A DNA stretch of 64,000 nt, taken from assembly GCA_949152475.1 (NCBI GenBank), contig OX424555.1:99915515-99979514 (forward strand), read 5' to 3'. Made by a program: the position numbers and the translations under genes. Position 1 is the stretch's first letter. Each line of letters starts with the position of its first letter. Shown here in pieces: positions 46,701 to 52,533 of this stretch. Below the pieces are notes generated by a model. The model was not told the DNA's origin. It ran no database searches and saw only the letters and a program-made list of their open reading frames with translations. Origin of the DNA: Terebella lapidaria (taxonomy: Eukaryota > Annelida > Polychaeta > Terebellida > Terebellidae).

Positions 46701-47271
46701 GGTTTCATTGGTAGAAGTCTGAAAGTTTGCAGAAAATTGCCGTTTGGTCACCAGGTGAGCCATGCTAAGTCATAAGACGATACGATTTAGCATCGCAAAA
46801 ATATCGGCAAAAAACGGTGTAAACGAGTTAGAAAAATCAAAGTATAAACCCTAAAATATTGGCGAACGTTTAATTTACTATTTAGCGTTTTTATCTTGCC
46901 ATCATATGTTGTGTTTAACAAATTAACAAACTCATGTGGGCAGAAACCCCAACCCAGTCAAGACCGATCGGTTTAGTACATCATCCTATTGGTGTTACTA
47001 TTTCAGCTAAATAAGCTTGACTGGGTTCCGATTTAGCGCTTTCCCCACTGACTGGGCACCACTGGCACTGGGTGTCGTGGGCGATAATATGCGGTACTTC
47101 GTGAAACTGACGCACACTCTCTTAAGAATAGAAAACACTGACCTTCACACAAGGATCATATATAGAAACTGCCAGTTTGTTCAAATTTAACGCTCCCGAT
47201 ATATTTAGTTCCCCAAACACACTAGCTATCGCACGATTATCACTAACACTCACTTCTATGGGCGCCGCCAT
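22709..47271 (-). CDS. WDR18: WDR18 homologue, complete gene in 11 exons
   Basis: Coding exons in transcript order: 47271-47254, 34187-33996, 33690-33580, 33060-32927, 28563-28428, 28216-28073, 27934-27870, 27757-27633, 26321-26143, 26060-26001 and 22825-22709. All introns are GT-AG and the phases agree, giving 426 codons (human WDR18 has about 430). WDR18 is a WD40 protein of the PELP1-TEX10-WDR18 (yeast Rix1/Ipi3) complex that acts in 60S pre-ribosome maturation. Blocks matching the family are: 'MAAPIE' then '[10 protein letters not shown]'; '[12 protein letters not shown]' and 'HVWSLQRK'; '[13 protein letters not shown]'; '[19 protein letters not shown]'; 'VLVWSLG'; '[15 protein letters not shown]'; '[19 protein letters not shown]'; '[19 protein letters not shown]'; and a C-terminal coiled coil '[19 protein letters not shown]'. 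Introns 1, 3, 4, 8 and 10 are swollen by a retroelement or tandem arrays. No broken exon was found. Confidence 0.92.
22873..26000 (-). repeat. 57-bp tandem array in WDR18 intron 10, starting at the exon 10 donor
   Basis: About 55 units fill nearly the whole intron. On -, exon 10 ends CAACAG|GTCAGTTCACTGG, and the first repeat unit begins at intron base 1. About a dozen units keep GTCAGTTCACTGG; the others have GTCAATTTCACTGG. A C/G difference next to 'tggaccagtga' makes two subtypes, one with the perfect short palindrome TCACTGG-A-CCAGTGA. Because 57 is divisible by 3, both strands show long open frames; these are repeat artefacts. Confidence 0.93.
26290..27605 (-). repeat. 32-bp tandem array at the WDR18 exon 9 acceptor
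   Basis: About 40 units of 'cacattactgatagcacctaggacaaacacaa' type (32 bp, with 'acatac' and 'cacatc' variants). On - each unit reads TTTGTCCTAG|GTGCTATCAGTAATG, identical to the acceptor and first exon bases of exon 9 (acceptor before 26321). The array runs from the acceptor back almost to exon 8, whose donor is at 27632. CCTAGG is a perfect palindrome in each unit. Use of an upstream acceptor copy would add a unit whose reading frame meets TAG. Confidence 0.92.
28601..32940 (-). repeat. 43-bp tandem array at the WDR18 exon 4 donor, about 91 units
   Basis: The unit on + is 'gacatacctgccgagtgacacaggacagag...tcactaagttact'. On - it reads GTCACTYGGCAG|GTATGTC, which equals the end of exon 4 (native cut between 32927 and 32926) plus the start of intron 4. 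The exon-derived bases before the cut are copied along with the donor. The array fills intron 4 to within about 40 bp of exon 5. Variation: 'gccgag' or 'gccaag', 'caggac' or 'caagac', 'gttact' or 'gttacc'. Each unit has the inverted pair AGTGAC / GTCACT 10 bases apart. One small transposon interrupts it at 31289-31701. Confidence 0.93.
31289..31701. mobile_element. hAT-type miniature element inside the 43-bp array
   Basis: 413 bp with terminal inverted repeats TAGGGCTTCAACGAGTAC / GTACTCGTTGAAGCCCTA and an 8-bp target duplication GTCACTAA (31281-31288 and 31702-31709). Eight-base duplications and this terminus type are characteristic of the hAT superfamily. Subterminal copies of 'aaccgaaccgtaaccggtta' lie near both ends. 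It has no coding capacity. Confidence 0.85.
33170..33560. repeat. 24-bp tandem array in WDR18 intron 3
   Basis: About 16 units of 'gaacagggctagagaggtcaccgga', some lacking three bases. Unlike the larger arrays it does not touch a splice site: about 20-30 bases separate it from the exon 3 donor at 33579, and over 100 from the exon 4 acceptor. Confidence 0.88.
34622..35352 (+). repeat. 5' LTR
   Basis: 731 bp, beginning TGTAGTAATT and ending TTCTTCA (TG...CA). It contains a TATA-like box at 35154-35160 (TATAAAG) and AATAAA at 35262-35267, which roughly place the U3, R and U5 parts. It reads as identical to the 3' LTR. A 106-codon open frame inside it recurs in the 3' LTR and has no coding features. 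Confidence 0.93.
35356..35373 (+). other. Primer-binding site
   Basis: TGGCGCCGTTCGACCAGG starts three bases after the 5' LTR. TGGCGCC is a common start of tRNA-primed binding sites in LTR elements; the tRNA was not identified. Confidence 0.65.
35416..37995 (+). CDS. Gag-like protein of the LTR element
   Basis: 859 codons. The first half is low-complexity and rich in proline, threonine and alanine, with a P/G/Y-rich repeat-like stretch (about residues 310-430). A capsid-like helical region follows (about 515-690; '[20 protein letters not shown]', '[16 protein letters not shown]'), and a CCHC zinc knuckle lies near residues 790-803 (C-x2-C-x4-H-x4-C). This is long for a Gypsy gag because of the N-terminal extension. 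The start is the first ATG after the primer-binding site; an inner ATG would also be possible. Confidence 0.82.
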   Translation: MMALAPGASRGEPLDPTDDEVTINPNSAFRPSGPRSVAMSDTVPLSQEQQPSGLFDSIGDHSSLRSFSPPTDLVQEFLDEDPLDPSHTVSDILRAHARAYSATPARATQKSDFADRNYTRSRQRASVDCDIDPEQLAVDVRPVTIDTSMVTHPPSNSWIRQWVCQSDNVPESTPPNAYSANRPLAPSMTPRQHGPAPEMYSRIPTEPTVVEYTRPSQTGATSEDILMTTATRIATPLRQQRPSDTTAEPRATMRQARPRQAPSTSSRRPCDPDTPTSDTRAPAPTTHRPSPTTGEQPRFDPSQDQVVSAPAESVVQMIGPPISQSVGNTNGYGVPPVGYPGATSGVPNGVAVGYYSPHVGYANPPPGYGGVPSVIADTGYHGTQPGLVYHGVCPDGSVYRYPPPAVFPPSVGIPWVTPPYSQPAPAAQAPHDPSHTTAPPAASLAVSATTAPTAPANATPIGPDTTAPATSAVPTPTVTTATTPVAVSVDTPTPQRLTSEPQTLATAKMAQWRATFKEGNLTQYVRSFEQFAAAFTYSDLNKTTTFRSTLRGRAEALALNIPVATPWGEFRRQLLEGWEPEPRRQSKRDDFPFLKRERKEDAEHYMERLQALAEQVFDDVTPTSRQRTVIAQFVNGQPDPIADKLCALTFNSYSEALTAVLKVESRQQRTARDRHRGTRRADISASGYAEDDPVNEELSCAMGQVTQGETLTPEQIAAYYDPADSDTTGLQGCDEHSVPTSSREWVAEAFQCVLSDENGLCEETAIFSVLRTTAPMKGDRPPQPGRPMVCFFCKKPGHRWMRCFRLKDVLVRNGMKPLAFRPNGPGTDRRTAQVLSVPNQTGNQTKPAPPTPPTPSSNQ
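38142..42527 (+). CDS. Pol polyprotein of the LTR element
   Basis: About 1461 codons in a different frame from gag; the frame is open somewhat before the given start, so the real beginning is uncertain and family-typical read-through from gag is likely. Domains in order: aspartic protease (DSGA near residue 120), reverse transcriptase (YLDD near 549), RNase H ('DTDASG' near 697), an integrase zinc-binding HHCC region near 975-1025, and an integrase core (first D in 'AMDILD', '[10 protein letters not shown]' near 1110), then '[12 protein letters not shown]' and a disordered basic tail. The integrase after RNase H places it in Ty3/Gypsy. No chromodomain was recognised. Confidence 0.9.
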   Translation: MCTKCQAPTPKSASFHEGVSAPRPQRPPRGDRRPEGVSPPTANGTGTDSMSEIEWISDDGGFYAFPSGPESKLPPLHTLFRPPLDDPEIPAVINNSSATNHKCWKLPVHVGNKTIKAVLDSGAQISLLRRDQLRHVPADQRHLRSTSAIIRDVTGQSSPIDGLIDLSIQVGTNHMVVTFCVADIHDDMILGMNFFRQAHAVVNYGEGTIQVHKEILFAHKDIEANVVRMAVRRAVTVPARSEAIVELVPTSRVRVRQHPRIVQPLTTFPEETDLIMGRTLTTLNRQCVKVSVVNPADTGITLTRSDPVAIASPVESVVGALPRPGEEPDPATVDASHYCDLPPHLQEMVDRAGLAPEQHRRCANLVHQYQDTFMHPDGQLGRTQVVQHRIDTGNSAPIRQRQRRVPQAQQSIIDEEIDKMLRLGCIEPSDSPWSAQVVLVRKKNGQVRFCVDYRLLNDVTRKDSYPLPNIQDTHDALAGANYFSALDLASGYWQVEVDPSDRPKTAFATRKGLYQFKVMPFGLSNAPATFERLMETILRGYLWTRCMCYLDDVIAYGRTFDQALANLEAVLDRIRSAGLKLQPKKCELFQREILYLGFIVSGQGIRVDPNKVKAIREWPTPCEITDVRAFLGFANYHRRFIKDYAEIAEPLVALTRGECHFTWGPAQRRAFQRLRDALIKAPKLAHPTQNPEDYFILDTDASGFAVGGALSQRVNGKEIPIGFASKTLSRTQRNYCTTYRELLAVVEMVQHYRHYLWGRKFLLRTDHSSLRWLKNYSDADGMLARWLAKLQQYDFRIEHRPGKLHGNADGLSRCHSCKHQDCPGRLVTPPTDPETSSGELPVRRITVVPTQTRADLLDSDSITSPVLPQLVSARQVVRVRALDATLDGQKWLSDYSTQDIVAAQQADPSVGKVRQWILAGTKPDSREVARQGEEVKTLVSRWNLLALQDGVLVRHIKPDPAGRPVVQTVLPVALRTQVLHQLHDLKIVGHLGIQRTIERVRRRFYWPGLALDVARWCARCPQCVTRKGKPAPKRSPLTQLPTGAPFDRIAMDILDTHKVTGRGYRYVLVVSDYFTKYTDAFPLRRHTAKNVADTLVNRWIVYHGVPKAVHSDQGTEFESSLFRHVVRLLGAKKIRTTPYRPQSDGQVERFNRTLLNMLSAFVSDRANDWDLHLPYVLMAYRTSVHSSTGCTPHLMVYGHECNLPVDLMFPTYDPEPLPPCGPEYVEYLRQAIRTAHGFAQDHLEKAAIRQKMGYDAHAKPRPQFQPGELVRYYYLPLTQNNKFARPWTGPWRIIDRVTEVDYRIALVSNPRNTRVVHLDVLKPYEGDNQAAHIYSDPVRPTSSSSKSDPEQSPDPMGLLKEFYYPWEVTVQDRHTDSDQTAESDSPTTQNRQPRSPTSSGSSRHRQRKRSHRSSSDTPKPARKTRRQKPVVSSDPETSEATPPPARPNRPRRNARKPARYR
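42528..43974 (+). other. Post-pol non-coding stretch of the LTR element
   Basis: 1.4 kb without a credible frame. It contains a TATA-like TATAAAT at 43407-43413, about 560 bases before the next open frame; a second promoter is possible but unproven. The sequence keeps the element's habit of CGACCC and CGGCCC words. Confidence 0.5.
43975..44808 (+). CDS. Accessory frame A of the LTR element (unknown)
   Basis: 277 codons at the place where some Gypsy elements carry env. The product is hydrophilic: an acidic start ('[16 protein letters not shown]'), a possible helix rich in alanine, arginine and glutamine ('[20 protein letters not shown]'), then serine, proline and basic low complexity. No signal peptide or membrane segment is seen, so it does not look like an envelope. 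The last 272 bases overlap frame B. No homologue is recognised. Confidence 0.5.
   Translation: MADKPGDDRENSDPGDNRPRTVKLDGDNITVQVIDTGDESDHPIVVPDNEVSSGPDSQPEQRDPVTLSDTASGSEKGARPKTARSKLAQRGERHTPSPTPDDIFNIDPERFRRLEEGGSIVQRAIEARQAAQEAQRVATASRQPDPANQVIAPIAPAPTSPASGSAVARPAASRSPNKRTYTSFKKKHGAGARSTSSSSSRSSGGSAIPAPTPSGRPRAARVTPQRPRRASAASWIRRVRGRFPVPAATRQTFGDPLASRPAGTTRPESRPHRLPTG
44537..45394 (+). CDS. Accessory frame B of the LTR element (unknown, coiled coil)
   Basis: 285 codons in another frame, overlapping frame A by 272 bases. It has charged helical segments ('[20 protein letters not shown]', '[20 protein letters not shown]'), a heptad-like coiled coil ('[19 protein letters not shown]') and a proline/threonine-rich linker near the end. 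There is no membrane segment. The helical content makes it the better protein candidate of the two, but its job is unknown. Confidence 0.5.
   Translation: MEREPDRPPAVRHAPAADLLFRPRLQVDDPEQLESLHRDLDERLPLHGSGEFAADFQFLRQHGRRLATRSLPGLQALPGQNPDLTDFLRDEDAQRLPNYLGFHEDFWTARLEQAAHNADPLLLPSEPEEHLPTLSLARADDLAHQYLRLIRREYLSALDHHIRQAEYNGLSVGFGMGALHERHQPTFPDALSEENLRLRVRVTQLEDQVAHQRQEITRLRATSTPTPSEAQAPSTPTTPTIPGELLATIVSILPRLPPDEQLQLMRQASPAAPPPPASRREREDK
45897..46627 (+). repeat. 3' LTR
   Basis: 731 bp, read as identical to 34622-35352, followed by the CAATG target duplication. A purine-rich tract (gaaggggtg, about 45885-45893) precedes it as the probable plus-strand primer. AATAAA lies at the equivalent of the 5' LTR position. 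Confidence 0.93.
47254..47271 (-). CDS. WDR18: WDR18 exon 1 (six coding codons)
   Basis: On -, ATG GCG GCG CCC ATA GAA is followed directly by the donor GTGAGT. The six residues MAAPIE match the start of vertebrate WDR18 (MAAPME), and exon 2 resumes with 'VLLTSE' in phase. The reading frame also stays open past the donor, but that part shows no WD-repeat similarity. About 13 kb separate it from exon 2, nearly all of it inserted elements. Confidence 0.85.
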
Positions 47272-47512
47272 TTTCCTGCTGTCGATATTTAGCGGATTGC
47301 AGTAATTCTGAGCATTTCCTCCTCTCACCAAAGATCCTCGTAATGCTCCCACTGTCTCTTTTCTTTCAAGACTAATGTCGCTCTGTATTCCTGGAAGGTC
47401 ACCTGCCTTTCTTCCCGGTTTTCCACCGTCTACCAATCTCGATAGGCCTATGCCTCTTTTGGTACCCATATAAAGCTCCTGGCATGCCGCTCAGATTTGA
47501 GCCAATAAGCTA

Positions 47513-48123
47513 TAGAGTGCTTTTCTCACAGTTGGTAGAACATGAACCAGTAGAACATGAACCTGGTAGCACTTTTTTTGCGCATTTCTTACATCTAGTA
47601 GAACATGAACCTGGTAGAATAAAAAGCTATACCACTTTCCAGAAAGTTATACCAAAAGAAATGGAAGAAGGTACACTAAAAGTACTGACAATGGGGTACC
47701 TGCTGATGCCATGTGCTTTTGGGGCTCTAAAACAGTCTATTATGGCCAAGTAGTACAAAAAAACGTCATGTCCATTGTCTGCATTATGCAAAAACAATCA
47801 TGACAAAATTTAATTTACCATTATGACGTTTCTGTACGTCTTTGGCACAGTAGACTGTTCCTATGATTTATCTATACCCGAATTACATGGTGGCGATCCT
47901 GGTGGCAAACAGGAACCCCATTGTTAGAACAATGGTTTCCATGGGATATGTGAGTTATGTGTGTGAAATGTTCTACTAGTTCATGTTCTACTGTGCGTTT
48001 CTTACAGTTGGTATAACTTCTACCAGTTTTTATTTGGTATAACTTTTGGGGCCACAAAGTTCTACCAGATTCTCAAAAGTTCTACTGGTTCTTGTTCTAC
48101 CAATCGTGAGAAACGTGCTCTAG
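47513..48123. mobile_element. Foldback/miniature DNA element
   Basis: About 610 bp with inverted ends: TAGAGTGCTTTTCTCAC at the left and GTGAGAAACGTGCTCTA at the right, extended by 'ttggtagaacatgaaccag' on the left and its near-mirror 'ctggttcttgttctaccaa' on the right. The motif 'tagaacatgaacc' is repeated three times at the left and in diverged inverted form at the right. The outer TA on each side suggests a Tc1/mariner-type insertion. No transposase is seen. Confidence 0.75.
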
Positions 48124-48480
48124 GTATTGTCGTGGTTTTTCGTTCGTCGTCGTCCTGCCGGCCGTCCGTCCGTCCGTCCATCGTCCGTCCGGGTCTATAA
48201 TTTGTTTGACATGATGAATTTCCACATAAATTTGTCGGATCATATCTTGGGCCAATATCTAAAGACGTTTTAAATTTTTTTTATTGAATCATTTTTGTCG
48301 ATTTGGCAGCCATTTTTGACGAAAAATGGCCAATTTTGGACTTTGGTTGCCATTTTACTCAAAAACTGTCTGATCAGTTTTAGATTTTTTATTAAAATAA
48401 TTCCCATCATGTCCCTGGATGACGTGTATAAGCTTCGTTGCCCTTGAATCGCCGGTCTGCATGTGGTGGTCATATATTTT
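48124..48480 (-). repeat. Terminal fragment of a dispersed element
   Basis: A 'gtccgtccgtccgtccatcgtccgtccggg' tract followed by 'gacgaaaaatggccaattttggactttgg', 'aaaaactgtctgatcagttttag' and 'gttgcccttgaatcgccggtctgc' matches the right-end part of the dispersed family in reverse, as at 16660-16840. Confidence 0.6.
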
Positions 48481-49206
48481 TTGTTGTGGGGTGTGTCCTG
48501 GGAATGATCGGCTTTCCAGTGGGCTGGAGCGATTCGATTCCCGTGTTGTCAGTCTGGTGTCCAATTATCTTCTGACAGCCCAGGCCCAGTTTCTGGTGCT
48601 TTATACAGACACTCGCAGGGTGGCAGCCGGGCAACCCGGATATGAATCACACACCCTCCTCCAGTTTCTTCTGGACAGATTTCACTAATTCCTTCGGCCA
48701 TACAAAACAATGATAAAAAGTCCAAATTCAAGTCTCCATAGCTCCGTCCTAGAACAAGATGAACCTTAGCAGCTTATATACAAAGCTAGCCAATTCATTC
48801 CCTCATCTCACTATAGTAAGGAAAATATATGTCGATAAATTGGATTTTTCGCTACAGCTCGAATTCTGAGGGTACCCCCTTAAAACGACTGATTTTCATG
48901 CCTGACAACCCATATATATCGTTCGTCATCCGAGCCGTTCTGTGCGTGCTGTGGTCTTGAAACTGTTCGTGTGCACTGCCAACCAGCTCGGGTCAACAAC
49001 CAGCCATAACAAAATATCTCCTACCATTTTGCGGAGGATTAAGGGCATCCCCCGTTTTCAAAATAGGGAATTCTGTAACGGATATGACGCAATATCATTA
49101 GTGTTGTGTGGCCTTTTGGTGGTGAGCAGGGTCCGAGGAACAGTACTAGCTAGGACTAGTGCTGTAGACGATGTCAGCAGGTGTTGATTCTGATGATCGG
49201 TACTGA
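48481..49206. other. Intergenic, nothing recognised
   Basis: No convincing exon, repeat or RNA gene was seen here; the short open frames lack any family signature. Confidence 0.4.
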
Positions 49207-49840
49207 CTAGGACCAGTACCAGGAACGGTGCTGGCTAGAACCAGCACCTCGTGATTCACGTGGCCTACAGCCAGTAAACCGAATGGCATTGTGGTATCCC
49301 AACTCCATAATCAGGGCGGCTGGCAGGTTTTTAGCTTGTATTACTGAGATAGCCACAAGGTCTAGCTCCCACGGATGAGCCGACTGATACGGAGCATCCG
49401 ATTCTAGCAGTATGCGATCCAAATCCATAGCCTGGATTAGAGGTACTTAGTTTTTACTCGCGGATCTTCTGCCCGAGACCGTAGACGACGTTGGGGAAGC
49501 CTGCCATCCACAACGGTATGTCCTGCAGGCTATGAAAGCAGTGCACACAGACATTGTGCTCGGCAGGCAGAACCTCTCCTAAAATGCGGTTGCAATCATC
49601 CCAGGCAGTGAAGGTGGGGATCCCTCCAATTGTGTCAGAGGGAAACAACTGACATCGCTGAAGCTCGCCGGGGGGTGTCCACGCCACTGTAGTGAACAAG
49701 CTGGTCCAAGAGCCCTTTCATCAAGGTGAACCATGAGCGAAAGCAGTTCCCATTGAAAACTGTGTCCCTCTCCGTGTCTGGCCCGTAAGAAACAAGTGGC
49801 GCTCTCGTTGATACGGCAGGACCAACAGACATGCTCTGGC
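49207..49840 (-). pseudogene. TatD-family nuclease-like fragment, apparently broken
   Basis: Two adjoining pieces on - resemble the second half of a TatD metal-dependent deoxyribonuclease: 'VCVHCFHSLQDIPLWMAGFPNVVYGLGQ' region (metal-binding H in 'VHCF', about 49521-49550) and 'LDRILLESDAPYQS' (the conserved E-S/T-D-A-P, about 49391-49410), ending near 'NAIRFTG'. The pieces are in different frames; a TAA closes the first near 49455 and the second is open from about 49450, with no room for an intron. Upstream, matches to the family switch frame again ('VHLDERALGPAC'). This reads as a frameshifted pseudogene or retrocopy, though a sequence error is possible. TatD-like genes are multicopy in some invertebrates. 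Confidence 0.5.
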
Positions 49841-50465
49841 ATGAGGAAACAGGGCAAATTCAGATTACTGTCAACAAACGTGGACTTAAACATATACCAT
49901 TTTTTTTTTCGTCTTTCTTTATCTGTCCCAGATCCGGCTTCCAATAACAAAGAGCCGAAAAATTCTACACTTGTCTGGGCATTTCTCAGTTCAAGAAAAA
50001 AGGTTAAGCTTATGGTAACGATGACTGCTTTGCTGGCATGTCTCGGGCTATGACGTTTTTCCTACAAATTTACATTTATACGCGGGTGCTCTAGTTTGGG
50101 TGCTCTTTGGGGTGTGTTCATTTGATCACTGAGTGAATAAAGAGGTATTTCTTGTTTATAATTTGGAATCGGTGATGACTCTACCATTTGAAACACACTG
50201 ACATGTCCCTCAGCGTCAACTGGTATATGATAACGTGATATTGCACACCATGGGGTTTCATGCTAGGAGCAAAGACTTGACCTTTTGGGCATAAAACAAC
50301 ACATTGTGCAATGATCGTACAGTACGCTTGAACAGGTTGTAAAAATATGTATGTATGTAGTAGGGCTAGTAGGCCTAAACAGATTACGGCTGTAGAGTAA
50401 CCCTGTTCCACGGCTGAATCAATTTTTCCATAGTCAATTTCCCTTTTCTAAGCAGCAACATTCCT
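49841..50465. other. Intergenic, possible upstream continuation of the TatD fragment
   Basis: On -, a cysteine-bearing stretch ('MPEHVCWSCRINESATCF', near 49800-49860) may belong to the same broken gene, but no family was recognised. Nothing else is supported. Confidence 0.3.
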
Positions 50466-50940
50466 ATGTCACCGGCATATGGTGTGTTTGTTTCTCAACT
50501 TATACGCTATTCCAGAGCTAGTTGCAAATATGAGGACTTTGTCTATCGAAGTGCCCAGCTAGTCTCTAAACTGCTGCGACAAGGATATGTTTTACCAAGA
50601 CTTATAGCTACGTTTAAGATATTCTATGGACGTCATCGTGATCTGGTTGATAAATACAGCAAATTCATGTCTGCCATGCAACTAGATCTATTTTCATGTT
50701 AATTTTGGGGAATTCATGACGGGTGCCACTAGTGGGGCAGGAGATGCTCACTCTTTCCGGAACACCTGATTTCACCTCCTAATGGCCATTTTGGGGGGTT
50801 CATGAGTTTCCCTGTCATTTTGTTTTCTCTCACTTCGTATGCCTGATAGGACTTTCTGTCCCCGGACTATGAGATTGGATAACGGACCCTGTTTTGTTTG
50901 CTCGGAATACTCAATACTGGGTATTGATTCCACGTCTATT
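50466..50940 (+). mobile_element. Retroelement fragment: C-terminal tail of a reverse-transcriptase protein plus 3' tail
   Basis: A 78-codon frame (50466-50702) holds 'AYGVFVSQLIRYSRASCKYE' and 'FYGRHRDLVDKYSK', a signature seen at the end of many invertebrate reverse-transcriptase open frames. It is followed by 'gacgggtgccactagtgggg', a sequence that usually follows such frames. The catalytic domain is absent, so only the 3' end of the copy is present. The superfamily was not assigned. Confidence 0.5.
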
Positions 50941-51660
50941 CGATCGATGTTTTAACAGTCCCTGCCTTTGGGAGATTGGGATACGCTTGCCAGATTTATC
51001 TGTAGAGTAGGGATGCTATCCCAAAGTGTAATATCTTGTTTTTGTTTTGCTTTTACACTCTTTTTGGTTATAACCATAGAAATATTTTAGCGGTTATAAG
51101 GTTACAGTCCGCTAAATATGAAGACTGGTCTTTTGCGACTTTTGGTTTGACAGTTGGACCCTTTTGTTGACAGGTCTGCTCGCTCGTGTTTCCCGTTTGC
51201 AAGTCATGTTTACATTTTGAAGCCAAAGTATATTCTGGAAAGTTGAGAACGCGTCTACAAAGTACTATCTAGATAGTCTGTTCATAAGCCTACTCAAATA
51301 CAAAGTCATGGTCACTCGTATTCAATGGGCCTAATTGATTCACATCGAAACTACGACGCCTTACTCATGCAGCACAGTTACCATACGAGATAGATCTACA
51401 TTTAAATCCACCTTTGCCTGGTTACAATACGGATACAGACTGTGCTAGCTACCTGGCTACTAGTAAATAGGGCCCAAGTACCGTACACTGCTCCTTAATA
51501 CTACTCGTCCACTGAAAACATACCATTTAATCCGTCTCGCACCTTTTTAATCCTTATTGAATATAGAGGAAGGCGCAGGATATGATACTTGGGCCGTAAA
51601 TAGTAGCCTATATCTCACCAGCTGTCTCTCACAGTCACTGTTAGACCTACTGTATTCATC
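50941..51660. other. Presumed DESI1 upstream region
   Basis: No coding or repeat feature was recognised. The last part before 51661 should hold the promoter and 5' UTR of DESI1; no clear TATA box or initiator was identified. Confidence 0.4.
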
Positions 51661-52002
51661 ATGAGTTTCCCTGTGAAAGTCTACATTTATGACATTTCTA
51701 AAGGAATGGCAAGAACCATGTCCGGCCCCCTGCTAGGTAAGTATACAGAGTCAGGTATATACCAGTACAATGTATTACACATGTACATATGCATGTACAT
51801 GTGAAATTATGTATAACAATTAAACCTATAAATTGGCTATTCTGCCTCGATGGCATCACTCTATGTTGTTACTGATGTTGTGGTCAGTTGTGTCCTGCTT
51901 GTGTTGTCAGGGAGGCAGTTGGATGGTATTTGGCACACGGCTGTGGTGGTGTACGGACAGGAAATCTTCTATGGCTCGATGGGAATAGATCGCTGTGAAC
52001 CT
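51661..52002 (+). CDS. DESI1: DESI1-like desumoylating isopeptidase, exons 1-2 (rest not found in the window)
   Basis: Exon 1 is 51661-51736 (ATG, donor GTAAGT) and exon 2 is 51911-52002 (acceptor 'ttgtcag', donor GTGAGT). The phases agree, giving 56 codons. The product starts 'MSFPVKVYIYDISKGMA' and continues 'RQLDGIWHTAVVVYGQEIF' and 'GIDRCEP', matching the N-terminal part of PPPDE-domain DESI1, including the catalytic-site histidine in IWHT. DESI1 is a cysteine isopeptidase that removes SUMO from certain targets in the cytoplasm. The cysteine half ('HNCNTF' in vertebrates) should be on later exons; none was recognised in 52003-64000, so intron 2 probably contains the repeats and the 59/63-bp array. 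Confidence 0.87.
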
Positions 52003-52533
52003 GTGAGTGATTCTCTTCTAAACCAACCTTTTGTAATCCAGAATCAGCTACACGGACGGACCATAGCCATTGATAGCAGATTCACGGTCCTGTCGCGTCA
52101 CGGCTTGTGTGGAATTCCCAAAAATATATAGGCATGGTTGGACGGCATGGGATTGGTTGTGTGATTGCAGCCTGACAAAAATCCATGTGCGAGTAATGTT
52201 AGGGCTTCTAATGTATCATGGTATCCATACAAGCCAATGAAAACCTGATATCCTTGTAAAATTATTATGTAGGCACATAAAAATAGTAAGTATGCATTGT
52301 TTAAAGTGGCATAATCAGTTTTTTGTTTTCCGGTTATCAAAGTGATCAATAGCTGTCCTCAGAGCAGCTGTATCGTATCGTATCGTATCGTAGCTGTACA
52401 GTGCAAAAGTTCTAATGCGCACACATAGGTGTTTAAATTTGACATTGAAAATCTTAGATCTGAAAGAATAGATCCACACAAAAGAGTTCCCATGCAGTGA
52501 TGCAAAAGTAACAAAAATAGATAAAATATAAAA
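52003..52533. other. DESI1 intron 2, unique part
   Basis: No exon was recognised. A short (TATCG)n microsatellite lies at about 52369-52391. Confidence 0.5.

Larger units (their letters stand above)
34239..46846. mobile_element. Inverted-repeat DNA element in WDR18 intron 1, split by the LTR element
   Basis: 41-bp inverted repeats at 34239-34279 (starting TATACTCTGATTTTTC) and 46806-46846 differ at about one base. Without the LTR element between them the element would be about 600 bp. The outermost bases suggest a TA target duplication (Tc1/mariner-like), but this is not certain. A second, weaker match ('aaacggcaat') lies further in on both sides. No transposase frame is seen. It predates the LTR insertion. 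Confidence 0.72.

Noticed and set aside
47122-47469. 115-codon minus-strand frame around WDR18 exon 1 as a gene of its own
   Set aside because: Only the six codons before the GTGAGT donor match WDR18, and exon 2 continues them in phase. The rest is intron or 5' UTR read through.
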